A DNA stretch of 50,231 bases from Paenibacillus brevis (GCF_018919145.1 NZ_JAHLQJ010000027.1:1-50231), one strand, 5' to 3'. Positions 24,629 through 33,515 are shown, counted from the stretch's first letter. The notes: generated from the sequence alone by a model not told the origin. Program-made: numbers and translations.

Positions 24629-25705
24629 TTACATCGCCCGGTCAGAGCGTGTCCGGTTCATCAGCATAATTCCCCCGCCGATCAGCATCACGGCAATCAG
24701 AACCGGACGCAAATATTGGGACAGTACGTATTGAATATGAAAATCCGGAAGTATGCGATCGATCATAGGGACAATAAACTCGGTTCCCACATAGTACACG
24801 CCCAGTAAAACGAGGATCACACCCAGCCAGTGCTGACTCATACCCCGCCACTTAACCAGAGGGATATCCTCCATCGGCAAAATGCCATAGCGGCTCGTCT
24901 GCTGTAGTCCGTCAAAAAAGCTAAAACACCAAATGACAGGCAGCAGGAACAAAAATGCAGGAATGCGCAGGACATCGATCAAATAGAAGCTGCCTATGAA
25001 CAGGATCATCATTTGAAGCCCGCGCTTCTGCAGGCCGAGGTACATTTGCCCCGCCCCAGGAAAGGCAGATAGTAGAGTTGCCAACACCTTGCTGCGACGG
25101 CCTTCGATCCGGCCGCTCTCCCATTCGTCCAGCAAAGAGCGGTCCATCAGCGGTTCCCCAGCCTGTTTGCGGTGAATAAGCTGTGCGGCATCAAACATGC
25201 AATACAACCAAATAATCGGGATCAGGCCCAGGAAGAGCAGGAATACCGGCTCACTCGTAATACCTGTAATTACGACGGTCATCGTGATTAACCCGAAGAA
25301 TAAGATCAGGAAATTCAATCCGCGCTGCATCAACCCGAGCTGAAAGTGGCCCAGTCCAGGAATAAAAGAGAGCAGCAACGTAAAGAACCGCTCCTGGCTT
25401 GCTTCCACCGGTCCTTGCAGAGCAGGATCACCATACATTCTCTGCTCCATCCTTCTCTCATCTCTCAGCATTACGATAATCAAATCCAGCATTGAAATGC
25501 ACCACAGAATGACTCCCATGATAAATGCTGCCAGAAAGAGCTCCTCTTCACTAGCAATCATCGCCCCAATGGCACCGAGAAACAAGCCGCCAAAAAAGAA
25601 AAACGGGTACAAAAATGCTCTGATTTTCCTTCCCCAATAAAAATGCCCCAGTCCAGGGATGAAATTGAGCAGCAAAGCAAGCATCTTACTGCGCGGATAA
25701 GTCAT
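24629..25705 (-). CDS. Membrane protein with three repeated FIPGLGH-type units
   Basis: The 358-residue polytopic protein has three repeats, each starting with a helical pair and a signature: LLNFIPGLGHFYWG (~12), LLSFIPGLGHFQLG (~110) and LLSAFPGAGQMYLG (~212), spaced about 100 residues. Each unit resembles a TM2-type fold. The C-terminus adds one or two helices. It overlaps the anti-sigma gene by 4 bp, so it is translationally coupled to it. No enzymatic motif is visible. It is probably the membrane partner, output or sensor of the sigma/anti-sigma pair. Confidence 0.75.
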   Translation of the reverse strand: MTYPRSKMLALLLNFIPGLGHFYWGRKIRAFLYPFFFFGGLFLGAIGAMIASEEELFLAAFIMGVILWCISMLDLIIVMLRDERRMEQRMYGDPALQGPVEASQERFFTLLLSFIPGLGHFQLGLMQRGLNFLILFFGLITMTVVITGITSEPVFLLFLGLIPIIWLYCMFDAAQLIHRKQAGEPLMDRSLLDEWESGRIEGRRSKVLATLLSAFPGAGQMYLGLQKRGLQMMILFIGSFYLIDVLRIPAFLFLLPVIWCFSFFDGLQQTSRYGILPMEDIPLVKWRGMSQHWLGVILVLLGVYYVGTEFIVPMIDRILPDFHIQYVLSQYLRPVLIAVMLIGGGIMLMNRTRSDRAM

Positions 25706-26163
25706 TGACGATCCTTCCCTTCATTCATGAAATCATCCATCCAGGTCCCTGCACGCTCCATCCATTTACTGCTGATTGACCTGCCGGGCTCTGAAGTCCC
25801 TGTAGTGGCACCAACGCCGGACGTAATTTGATCAAATACGCCGCCTCCCAGAAGCAAAATTGTAGCCGCAGCTGCAATTCCATAATTGATCCATTGCCGT
25901 CTTGAATCGGGATGAGCCCTTGTTCCCTGATGTCCTTGCAAGCCGGTGTCCGGCAAACACTGAAGGACCCCTGAGGCGAACCCTGCCTCATCATGGATGG
26001 ACGGCAATTCCTCCTCCAATGACGTGAGTGCTTCAAAATACTTTGCAAATACGGCATCATCCCGTTCAAGCAGGTTCTCCAGCTTCATCGTTAATTCTGG
26101 TGATAATTCACCGCGTATATATTTCACCCACAGCTCATTTTCATGTTCAGCCGAATGTGTCAT
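25702..26163 (-). CDS. Anti-sigma factor-like membrane protein
   Basis: It has 153 residues from the ATG at 26163 (GGAGGAGG 8 bases upstream; the frame to 26184 lies inside the sigma gene). The N-terminal ~85 residues are a soluble helical domain rich in acidic residues (ELSPELTMKLENLLERDDAVFAKYFEALTSLEE has the usual anti-sigma helix pattern). A single transmembrane helix follows (~96-112) with a short outside tail. It overlaps the sigma gene by 4 bp and the downstream gene by 4 bp. No zinc HxxxCxxC motif is seen, so it is not a ZAS-type anti-sigma factor. The call rests mainly on position and layout. Confidence 0.75.
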   Translation of the reverse strand: MTHSAEHENELWVKYIRGELSPELTMKLENLLERDDAVFAKYFEALTSLEEELPSIHDEAGFASGVLQCLPDTGLQGHQGTRAHPDSRRQWINYGIAAAATILLLGGGVFDQITSGVGATTGTSEPGRSISSKWMERAGTWMDDFMNEGKDRQ

Positions 26164-26771
26164 TGCCAATCCTCCTCCTTCCAATGCTTGCGAATCCAGG
26201 CCCTGGCCCGGTACAATCTTGATTCAATCGTCTTCGGCGCTTGACCTAATTCAGCCGCAATACTATCATTGCTTTTTCCCTCCAGATAAAAAGAGGTCAC
26301 TACTTGACGGTGCGAAGGCGGCAGGTCGGTAATTCGCTGCTTAAGCTCCATGCTGCGCTCCTTGCGGACCAGTCTCCGTACAAAGTCCTCTTCCCGATCC
26401 GGTAAACTGTCGGCAACCTGGGCAGGGTCCCAGTGTTCCTCCTGCCTTCGATTCTTTTTTCGTTTCATATCAATCGCCTTATTCACAGCAATCCGGCTCA
26501 GCCATGTCTTGAACCCGGATGATCGATAGTCAGGGAGAGATTTGAATGCCTGAAGGAAGGTCTCCTGTGCTGCGTCCTTGGCATCCTGCTCATCATGCAA
26601 CACGGAATAAGCAGCTCTATAGACAAGCGGACTATACTCGCGTACAAAAGCCTCAAAGGCTTCGCGGTCTCCCTTTTTGAGCAGCCTGATAAATTGCTCT
26701 GATTCTTCTCCGATCTCTCTCCCCTCCCTCCACAATGATATAGACGTATGAAACAGGACTTCCCCCTGCAT
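26160..26771 (-). CDS. ECF-type RNA polymerase sigma factor
   Basis: The open frame has 203 residues. Region 2 (FVREYSPLVYRAAYSVLHDEQDAKDAAQETFLQAFKSLPDYR ... FKTWLSRIAVNKAID) and region 4 (LPPSHRQVVTSFYLEGKSNDSIAAELGQAPKTIESRLYRAR) are complete. The start is uncertain. The ATG at 26771 has no ribosome site and follows a terminator T-run. A strong GGAGGGAGGGGAGAG sits before codon 20 (ATC at 26714), which would give MGEESEQFIRLLKKGD, the usual N-terminus of such proteins. It heads a three-gene operon with overlaps. Confidence 0.9.
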   Translation of the reverse strand: MQGEVLFHTSISLWREGREIGEESEQFIRLLKKGDREAFEAFVREYSPLVYRAAYSVLHDEQDAKDAAQETFLQAFKSLPDYRSSGFKTWLSRIAVNKAIDMKRKKNRRQEEHWDPAQVADSLPDREEDFVRRLVRKERSMELKQRITDLPPSHRQVVTSFYLEGKSNDSIAAELGQAPKTIESRLYRARAWIRKHWKEEDWQ

Positions 26772-26778
26772 AAAAATA

Positions 26779-26824
26779 AAAAAACATTCCCATCAGACAC
26801 TTTCAGTCATGAACGGGAATGTTT
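26779..26824 (-). terminator. Terminator after dnaD
   Basis: On minus, AACATTCCC/GGGAATGTT arms with a larger loop, followed by TTTTTTT. It closes the hbd-ackA-asnS-dnaD unit and lies right next to the ATG at 26771 of the sigma frame. Confidence 0.8.
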
Positions 26825-26827
26825 GTT

Positions 26828-26889
26828 TTCAAGAAGTCGGCTTTTCAGCACCGGGAAGGTAGCGAGAATCCGAAGAAGGCAGAACGAGT
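26828..26889. repeat. Partial copy of the dispersed repeat
   Basis: TTCAAGAAGTCGGCTTTT followed by CAGCACC and GAAGGTA matches the left end of the element at 16606-16766. It lies between the dnaD stop and its terminator; the other end is not recognisable here. Confidence 0.45.
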
Positions 26890-26912
26890 GCAGGTAAACC
26901 CTACCTCTCGAA

Positions 26913-27620
26913 TTATCGCCCGCCTGTGCGGAAACGTTGGATATAGGCTTTCGCATCCTCTGCGGTCCGTACCCGGTTGCGGTTCCACTCCAGCAGGATC
27001 CGGTCAATATAGCGAAAATGAACCTTACCTGCAAATACCGCTTCCTTTAAGGCAAGACGTATCAGCTCCTCAGGATAGCGATCCTGATCAATCCAGCCCG
27101 AGATCGTCTCGCACTCCATAGGAGAAAGCGGTCTGGCAAATTCCGTCTCAAATACGACGAACAGATTCCGTTCCTGATCTTCCAGCTTGCGATGCTCGGA
27201 GTCTGTAGCGGGGATTTCTCCAGGAACGGTACGCCATTCTCGGGAATTCCCCTGCTGTACAGCCAATGACTCGGCCAGCCGCTCATACATGCCGGACAGA
27301 TTATAGCTCTCCGAATGGCGACCGGTTGCTTCATCAGTGAATTGGTCGATACCGATCCAGCCTTCCTTCAGCAGCTTGCGTACTGCCTTCGAGACTTCCC
27401 CTGCCGGAAGCAGCAAACGGTGCTCAAGCAGCTCCATGGAAGGGAACTCGTCCTGATCCACCTGCTTGAACGCCAGCAGTTGCAGCAGAAGCATTGCCTC
27501 TGTATCGCTGAGTCCAAGACTCCGGTATTGCGTCAGCAAAGGATAAGGGATGTTAACAGTCCCCGCCTTCATGGCAAAGGACACCCCTTTGGTCCAGGCC
27601 TTCCAGGCTTCGCTCATCAT
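26913..27620 (-). CDS. dnaD: DnaD-family replication initiation protein
   Basis: The 235-residue protein loads onto DNA at replication origins and restart sites with DnaB/DnaI in Bacillota. The N-terminal winged-helix DnaD domain (~20-115) and C-terminal DnaD/DnaB_2 domain (~150-225) ending in FRYIDRILLEWNRN, the YxxxIxxxLxxW-like motif, are visible. It follows asnS by 12 bp, as in B. subtilis asnS-dnaD-nth; here nth has moved away. The ATG pair at the start allows M1 or M2. Confidence 0.93.
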   Translation of the reverse strand: MMSEAWKAWTKGVSFAMKAGTVNIPYPLLTQYRSLGLSDTEAMLLLQLLAFKQVDQDEFPSMELLEHRLLLPAGEVSKAVRKLLKEGWIGIDQFTDEATGRHSESYNLSGMYERLAESLAVQQGNSREWRTVPGEIPATDSEHRKLEDQERNLFVVFETEFARPLSPMECETISGWIDQDRYPEELIRLALKEAVFAGKVHFRYIDRILLEWNRNRVRTAEDAKAYIQRFRTGGR

Positions 27621-27632
27621 CGGGTCACCATC

Positions 27633-28928
27633 TTAAGGATACAGACGATACAGCGTCCGAGGGAACGGAATCGTCTCCCGAACGTGATCCAATCCGCAAA
27701 TCCAGGCTACGGTCCGCTCGAGCCCAAGGCCAAATCCGGAATGCGGTACCGAGCCGTATTTCCGCAGGTCCATGTACCATTGATAGGTTTCAGCTGACAA
27801 ATTGTGCTCCTTGAACCGTTCTTCCATCAGCTCCGGATCGTCGATCCGCTGCGAGCCCCCGATAATCTCGCCATAACCTTCAGGCGCGATCATGTCGGCG
27901 CACAGAACAACCTCTGGTCGATTCGGGTCCGGCTTCATATAGAAAGCCTTGATGCTAGCCGGATAATGAGTGATGAATACCGGCTTGTCATAGCGTTCAG
28001 CGATGGCGGTCTCATGCGGCGCACCAAAGTCTTCGCCCCAAGGAATATCGAAATCCTGACTGTTCAAGAACTCGATGGCCTCGTCATAAGTAATCCGAGG
28101 GAACGGAGCCTGGATTTGCTCCAGCTTGGACACATCACGGCCGATGGCCTCCAGCTCAGTACGGCAATTCTTCAGGACGGACTGCACGACATAAGAGATG
28201 AATTGCTCCTGAACCCTCAGGCTCTCTTCATGATCAGTGAATGCCATCTCCGGCTCAATCATCCAGAATTCAATCAGGTGACGGCGGGTTTTTGACTTCT
28301 CCGCACGGAATGTCGGGCCGAAGGAATAAACCTTACCCAGAGCCATTGCGGCAGCTTCCATGTACAACTGGCCGCTCTGTGTGAGGTATGCATCCTCCTC
28401 GAAATATTTCGTATGGAACAAGTTCGTTGTGCCTTCCGCTGAGGTTGGTGTCAAAATCGGCGGATCGACAAGCGTAAATCCGTTCTGATCAAAGAATTGC
28501 TGAACCGCACGAATAATCTCCGCACGAATCACCATAATTGCGCGCTGCTTGGAGGAACGCAGCCACAGATGGCGGTGATCCATCAAGAAGTCAACGCCAT
28601 GCTCCTTCGGGGTGATCGGATAGTTATCGGTCAGATGAAGAATTTCCAGCTCTGTTACCGTCATCTCGTAACCGGACTGGCTGCGAGGCTCCTCGCGGAT
28701 AATACCGGTAACATACATGGAGGATTCCTGGGTTAAGCTCTTCGCATTGTTCCAGGTATCCTCGGATACCTCGCTCTTGACGACAACGGCCTGAATATAG
28801 CCGGTACCGTCCCGAAGCTGAAGGAACTGGATCTTCCCGCTTGAACGTTTATTGTTAAGCCAACTGCCGATTACGACGGTCTCTCCGACGTGCTCGTTAA
28901 CCTGACGAATCACGGTTTTGTTCGCCAT
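27633..28928 (-). CDS. asnS: Asparaginyl-tRNA synthetase
   Basis: The 431-residue class IIb enzyme charges tRNA-Asn. An N-terminal OB-fold anticodon domain (residues ~1-105) precedes the catalytic domain with motif 2 (GPTFRAEKSKTRRHLIEFWMIEPE) and motif 3 (GFGLGLERTVAWICGL). It lies 40 bp after ackA and 12 bp before dnaD. The start is preceded by a GAGGAGAG ribosome site. Confidence 0.97.
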   Translation of the reverse strand: MANKTVIRQVNEHVGETVVIGSWLNNKRSSGKIQFLQLRDGTGYIQAVVVKSEVSEDTWNNAKSLTQESSMYVTGIIREEPRSQSGYEMTVTELEILHLTDNYPITPKEHGVDFLMDHRHLWLRSSKQRAIMVIRAEIIRAVQQFFDQNGFTLVDPPILTPTSAEGTTNLFHTKYFEEDAYLTQSGQLYMEAAAMALGKVYSFGPTFRAEKSKTRRHLIEFWMIEPEMAFTDHEESLRVQEQFISYVVQSVLKNCRTELEAIGRDVSKLEQIQAPFPRITYDEAIEFLNSQDFDIPWGEDFGAPHETAIAERYDKPVFITHYPASIKAFYMKPDPNRPEVVLCADMIAPEGYGEIIGGSQRIDDPELMEERFKEHNLSAETYQWYMDLRKYGSVPHSGFGLGLERTVAWICGLDHVRETIPFPRTLYRLYP

Positions 28929-28968
28929 GACTGATCTCTCCTCTTAATACTGTTATCAGTGAATAATA

Positions 28969-30174
28969 TTATTTGTTTTCCTGTACAATCCGGAACGTAT
29001 CGCGGGCAATCATCAATTCCTCATTCGTAGGAATGACAAGCACGTCCACCTTAGAGTTTGGCGTGGAGATGCGGCGAGGATCGCCGGAGCGCACCTTGTT
29101 CAGTTCAGGATCAAGCTCTACGCCGAGATAAGTCAGGTTTTCGCATACTTTCTCGCGGACAACCGCAGAGTTTTCACCAACGCCGGCAGTAAATACGATT
29201 ACGTCGACGCCATTCATTGCGGCAGCGTAGGACCCGATGTATTTACGCAGGCGGTATTCATACATTTCAAATGCCAGTGTAGCATTTGGTTCGCCGGCTT
29301 CCATGCCGTCCGTAATGTCACGCATATCGCTGCTGCTACCGGAAATCGCCAGCAGACCGCTGTGCTTGTTCAGCATGGAGTTCGCTTCGCTGATCGACAG
29401 CTCTTCCTTGTTCATGACGAAGGTTACAACTGCCGGATCGAGATCGCCGCTGCGCGTACCCATCATCAGGCCTTCGAGCGGAGTCAAGCCCATCGAAGTA
29501 TCCACCGATATACCGCCTTGAATCGCAGTCAAGCTGGCACCGTTACCGATGTGACAAGTAATGATCTTCAGTTCTTCAAGCGGGCGCTCGACAACCTCAG
29601 CAGCCACCTTACTCACATAATCATGGGAAGTTCCGTGTGCTCCGTAACGCCGTACATGATGCTTCTTATACAGTACCTTAGGAATCGGATACAGATATAC
29701 CTTCTCTTCCATCGTCTGGTGGAAAGCTGTATCAAAGGCAACCACCTGCGGCACGCCCGGCATATTCTTCTCAGCAGCCGTAATCCCCAAGATGGCAGGC
29801 GGATTATGCAATGGTGCCAGGTCAAACAAACGGCGAATTTCCGACTTCACTTCACCGGTAACCAACGCGGAGCCTTTAAAGGCCTCGCCGCCGTGTACGA
29901 CGCGATGACCAACGGCTTGAATTTCGTCTACGGAATTCAATACACCGCATTCGGGGTCAACCAGCTTATCCAATACTTTACGGATCGCTGTGGTATGCTC
30001 AAGAATTTCGCTCACTTCTGTAACGTCTTCCTTGCCGGTAGGCTTGTGAGTCAGAATCGAAGAGTCCATCCCGATCCGTTCTACCAAGCCTTTAGCCAGA
30101 ACAGATTCATCTGTCATGTCATACAATTGATATTTCAGGGAAGAGCTTCCCGCATTAATGACTAGTAATTTCAT
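28969..30174 (-). CDS. ackA: Acetate kinase
   Basis: The 401-residue enzyme interconverts acetyl phosphate plus ADP and acetate plus ATP. Motifs: N-terminal VINAGSSSLKYQLYD, catalytic THRVVHGG-like AVGHRVVHGGEAF, THLGNG-like CHIGNGAS and the C-terminal VFTAGVGENS. Its ATG overlaps the hbd stop in ATGA, so it is translationally coupled to hbd. No pta lies beside it. A butyrate-kinase assignment is less likely from length and motifs. Confidence 0.96.
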   Translation of the reverse strand: MKLLVINAGSSSLKYQLYDMTDESVLAKGLVERIGMDSSILTHKPTGKEDVTEVSEILEHTTAIRKVLDKLVDPECGVLNSVDEIQAVGHRVVHGGEAFKGSALVTGEVKSEIRRLFDLAPLHNPPAILGITAAEKNMPGVPQVVAFDTAFHQTMEEKVYLYPIPKVLYKKHHVRRYGAHGTSHDYVSKVAAEVVERPLEELKIITCHIGNGASLTAIQGGISVDTSMGLTPLEGLMMGTRSGDLDPAVVTFVMNKEELSISEANSMLNKHSGLLAISGSSSDMRDITDGMEAGEPNATLAFEMYEYRLRKYIGSYAAAMNGVDVIVFTAGVGENSAVVREKVCENLTYLGVELDPELNKVRSGDPRRISTPNSKVDVLVIPTNEELMIARDTFRIVQENK

Positions 30175-31043
30175 ATCCGGTCACCATCCTTGTCGTATTT
30201 GAAAAAGCCTTCGCCGGTTTTCATACCAAGAAATCCTGCACGGACCATCTTTTTCAGTACGTAAGAAGGACGATATTTCAAATCTCCGAACTCGCGGAAC
30301 ATCCGCTCCAACGCGGCAAGTACGGCGTCCAGACCGAAACGGTCAGCCATTTCAAGCGGTCCGTATTGGAATTGATATCCGATTCTCATCGCATCGTCGA
30401 TATCCTCAGCGGTAGCAACGCCTTCACCCAGAACATGCAATGCCTCGTTAATCATTACGCAGATAATTCTCGATGTCACAAATCCAGGGGATTCATACAC
30501 CATAACACCGCGCTTCTCAACAACCTCTTCTACAAATCCCTTTGTTTCTTCGAAAGTTGCATCCGATGTTTTCAACCCACGGATCAGCTCCACAAGATTG
30601 ATTTTAGCAACAGGATAAATAAAGTGCATGCCGATCACACGCTCAGGATACATTGTCGATCCGGCAATTTCCGTCAAGCTTAGTGTAGAGGTGTTGCTTG
30701 CAAGAATAATATTGCTTGGGCAAACCTGATCCAACTGCTTGAATACCTCTTTTTTCGCATCCAAATCCTCCGAAATGGTCTCGATCACCATGTCGCAGGT
30801 ACCGAGTTCGGCAAAATGTGTCACTTTATGAATTTTGGACAAGATCAATTTCTTCTCCGCATTGGTCAATGCCCATTTCTCAAGCTGCTTGTCAAGACTT
30901 GTCTCGATCATGCTATAAGCATAATTGAGCTTTTCACTATTTTCTTCAACCAATAAAACATCGAGCCCCTTGGAAGCCAGCATCTCACTGATTCCTTGGC
31001 CCATGGTGCCGCCACCAATTACGCCAATTCTTTTGAAGTTCAT
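30171..31043 (-). CDS. 3-hydroxybutyryl-CoA dehydrogenase
   Basis: The 290-residue NAD-dependent enzyme converts 3-hydroxyacyl-CoA to acetoacetyl-CoA or the reverse. A Rossmann motif (IGVIGGGTMGQGIS), an ERVIGMHFIYPVAKINLVE region carrying the catalytic His, and the C-terminal dimer domain with GYQFQYGPLEMADRFGLD are complete. It resembles mmgB/hbd. It is first in the hbd-ackA-asnS-dnaD unit; no thiolase or crotonase is nearby, so its pathway partner lies elsewhere. Confidence 0.93.
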   Translation of the reverse strand: MNFKRIGVIGGGTMGQGISEMLASKGLDVLLVEENSEKLNYAYSMIETSLDKQLEKWALTNAEKKLILSKIHKVTHFAELGTCDMVIETISEDLDAKKEVFKQLDQVCPSNIILASNTSTLSLTEIAGSTMYPERVIGMHFIYPVAKINLVELIRGLKTSDATFEETKGFVEEVVEKRGVMVYESPGFVTSRIICVMINEALHVLGEGVATAEDIDDAMRIGYQFQYGPLEMADRFGLDAVLAALERMFREFGDLKYRPSYVLKKMVRAGFLGMKTGEGFFKYDKDGDRI

Positions 31044-31154
31044 ACTTCTCTCTCTCCATCCTTTCGTGGTCTCTACACATATTGTACCCTTGATGTCGAA
31101 TAATACTTCAGACTATACCCAACATATAATAATATCTTAGCATGACGGAAAAGT

Positions 31155-31190
31155 AAAAAAAATTACCGACATAAAGAATTATGCCGGTAA
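31155..31190 (-). terminator. Terminator overlapping the FtsH-like stop codon
   Basis: The minus hairpin TTACCGGCATA/ATGTCGGTAA is followed by eight T residues. Its left arm contains the last codons and the TAA of the gene. Confidence 0.85.
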
Positions 31191-32681
31191 ATTCATGCTG
31201 TCACGAAATTGACAACGGAATTGTTCTCCAGATAAACGTTCTTCCCGAAGCAGGATATCTAGCGATTTGTCGAATACCGCCGCATTGTCTACCAGCAGTT
31301 GCTTGGTTCTCGCGGCAAGCTCGTCTAATATCTTAGAATTTTCATTCATCAAAACTTCCTTGGTTACCATATCCATATGAATAATACCTAGCGAGGTCAG
31401 TCCGGAGGTCATCATGGTCTGCACCAGATTGAGTGCCTGTTCAAAGTCATTGCTGGACCCTGTGCTGCGTCCTCCGTAGTAGATCTCTTCTGCGGCAGCT
31501 CCTGCCAAAGCAATCATGATCTGACCTTCCAGGTAGCTTTTGGTGTACAGATATTTCTCCTCCTGCGGATTATGCCGCACATAACCCAGCGCCCGTCCAC
31601 GCGGGCTGAGCACAACCTGGTTCACACTTCCCGGAGCAACAACTTCGGCTGCAACCGCATGTCCCAGTTCATGAACAGCGACTCTCCGTTTCTCTTCCTC
31701 TGTCGATTGACGATCCGTTTTCTCCCCGAGCATCACCTTGTCAACAGCCATAGAGAGATGCCGTTGGTTAATTTTCGCCTGATCATCCCGCATCGCATAG
31801 ATCGCCGCTTCATTCATGACGCTTTCGAGCTGAGCGCCGGAGAAGCCGTAGGACTCTTCCGCGACCTTATCCAGACTTACCTCTTCCGCCAGCGGCTTGT
31901 TCTTGCTGTGAATGTCCAAGATATGACGGCGACCCTTTTTATCCGGAAGGTCTACCTGAATATGACGGTCAAACCGGCCGGGGCGAAGCAGGGCACTATC
32001 CAGCATTTCCTTACGGTTCGTTGCAGCGATAATCAGAATTTTTGGAGCTTCGGAGGTATAAATCCCATCCATTTCGGTCAACAGCTGGTTGAGAGTCTGA
32101 TCGTATTCTCGCTGCTGTCCGCCTTCCCGTTTCCCGCCAATAACGTCGATCTCATCGATGAAGATCACCGCATTCTCTTTCTTTTCCTTGAGCGCCTTGG
32201 TTCTGGCATCTTTAAACAGTTCACGGATGCGGCTTGCGCCAACACCGACGTACATCTCAACGAACTCACTGCCCGAGGCTGCGACAAAGACGGCATTGGT
32301 ATACTGAGCAGCCGCCTTCGCCATCAGGGTCTTTCCTGTTCCCGGAGGACCGGTCAACAGAATCCCCTTAATTGGTCGAATTCCGAACTTGCTGATCTCT
32401 TCATGCCGAACCATGAAATCAAGCGCTTCGCGAAGCTCCTGCTTGGCACTGTCCTGACCGCCGATTTCTTCAAAGGTCAGCCCGGTCGAAGCAATCTTTT
32501 TCCGCTTTCGTTCCTGAGATGCGGTTGCGGTAATTCCTCCACGCATTTTTACCAGCATATAGACAGAGCCCACCATAATCGCCAGAATGATTAACGGGGT
32601 AACATTCACACCTAGATAAGCCAGAAAAATCAGTAATACAGGTACGGCCCCGGCTGCAATTTCCATAGCAAGCTTACGCAT
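31179..32681 (-). CDS. Short FtsH-like membrane AAA+ zinc protease
   Basis: This 500-residue protein has two N-terminal helices (about 8-45) with almost no extracellular segment between them, unlike FtsH, which has a large one. Walker A GPPGTGKT (111-118), pore motif MYVGVGASR (143-151), Walker B VIFIDEID (172-179), an RPGRFDR arginine-finger region (233-239), zinc site HELGH (337-341) and third ligand Asp412 (SNDFEQA) are all present, so an active ATP-dependent protease is expected. It overlaps the preceding membrane-protein gene by 8 bp. I infer a protease specialised for a membrane partner or a sporulation/stress substrate; the housekeeping ftsH must be elsewhere. Confidence 0.88.
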   Translation of the reverse strand: MRKLAMEIAAGAVPVLLIFLAYLGVNVTPLIILAIMVGSVYMLVKMRGGITATASQERKRKKIASTGLTFEEIGGQDSAKQELREALDFMVRHEEISKFGIRPIKGILLTGPPGTGKTLMAKAAAQYTNAVFVAASGSEFVEMYVGVGASRIRELFKDARTKALKEKKENAVIFIDEIDVIGGKREGGQQREYDQTLNQLLTEMDGIYTSEAPKILIIAATNRKEMLDSALLRPGRFDRHIQVDLPDKKGRRHILDIHSKNKPLAEEVSLDKVAEESYGFSGAQLESVMNEAAIYAMRDDQAKINQRHLSMAVDKVMLGEKTDRQSTEEEKRRVAVHELGHAVAAEVVAPGSVNQVVLSPRGRALGYVRHNPQEEKYLYTKSYLEGQIMIALAGAAAEEIYYGGRSTGSSNDFEQALNLVQTMMTSGLTSLGIIHMDMVTKEVLMNENSKILDELAARTKQLLVDNAAVFDKSLDILLREERLSGEQFRCQFRDSMNLPA

Positions 32682-33207
32682 TCGGCCACACTCCTATCGC
32701 CTGCGCTGCGCGCGGCAAAATGATAAATTTGCTGACTTGTCCATCGGTCAACGTGATGTATACATTCTTCTCGTCCATGTCTGCTTTTGCCGAAATTCCG
32801 GATTCAGTGGATTCCAACTGCTCCAGCGCAGCTGTAATCTCGGTATATTGCTTATTCTCCATCGCCTGGGCAATCGGGAATAACGCTTCCTGCCAGACCT
32901 GCTCCAGCCTCTCCGATTTCTGATCCTTGATTGTCAACTTCAATTCTCTGCTGCCGAGCAGCTTTTTGCCGTCAGCTTCAATCTGACGAACCAGCCCTGC
33001 AAAATCAGTATTCGGCGCCAAATCAAGATTCAATTCGACCTGATTCGGGGTAATAGAGGTTTGTACACCCTTTACGCCTTCCATTTGGCTAACCTTATGC
33101 TGAAACGGGTTCTCAACAGCCCATTGCTGGTAAGCAAACCAGCCGCCAAACAACAGCACGGCAGAGACGACCACACTGGCAACGACCGGTACAACTCGCA
33201 ATTTCAC
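32674..33207 (-). CDS. Membrane-anchored partner of the FtsH-like protease (unknown function)
   Basis: The 177-residue protein has one N-terminal helix (about 5-26; VVPVVASVVVSAVLLFGGWFAY) and a predicted outside alpha/beta domain (VQTSITPNQVELNLDLAPN ... LKLTIKDQKSERLEQVW ... YITLTDGQVSKFIIL). No known motif was recognised. It starts 8 bp-overlapping with the protease, so the two products are probably made in fixed ratio. One possibility is that it replaces the missing extracellular domain of FtsH as an adaptor or regulator; this is inference. Confidence 0.7.
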   Translation of the reverse strand: MKLRVVPVVASVVVSAVLLFGGWFAYQQWAVENPFQHKVSQMEGVKGVQTSITPNQVELNLDLAPNTDFAGLVRQIEADGKKLLGSRELKLTIKDQKSERLEQVWQEALFPIAQAMENKQYTEITAALEQLESTESGISAKADMDEKNVYITLTDGQVSKFIILPRAAQAIGVWPNA

Positions 33208-33489
33208 GCAGATGTCCCCCTCATATATAAAAATAGTATAAACAATGTTATAGATAAGAGTATATCACATCGTATATCAAATCTAATGAGAATTTGTGAA
33301 ATATATTTTAAATTTTACTTAATGTAAAAGAATAGAACTCCACTGCTGGAGTCTGCTTAGGTCTATTTGGAAAATCTTATATTTCGTTCAATCAAGGCTG
33401 CGAGGGGAGCTGTACTATTACTTTTGATTGTAAACCGGAGGTAATGTGTGAAGTGTACTTTCGATCGCTGATGCTCACTGAATCCTCTA

Positions 33490-33515
33490 ATTGAACTAAG
33501 CCATTGAACTAAGTC
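33490..33515. repeat. Tandem 13-bp repeat
   Basis: ATTGAACTAAGCC followed directly by ATTGAACTAAGTC, two copies with one mismatch. Confidence 0.7.

Noticed and set aside
33296..33315. Possible Rex site (TTGTGAAATATATTTTAA) before the FtsH-like unit
   Set aside because: Only one half of the palindrome matches (TTGTGAA without TTCACAA), in a very AT-rich stretch.
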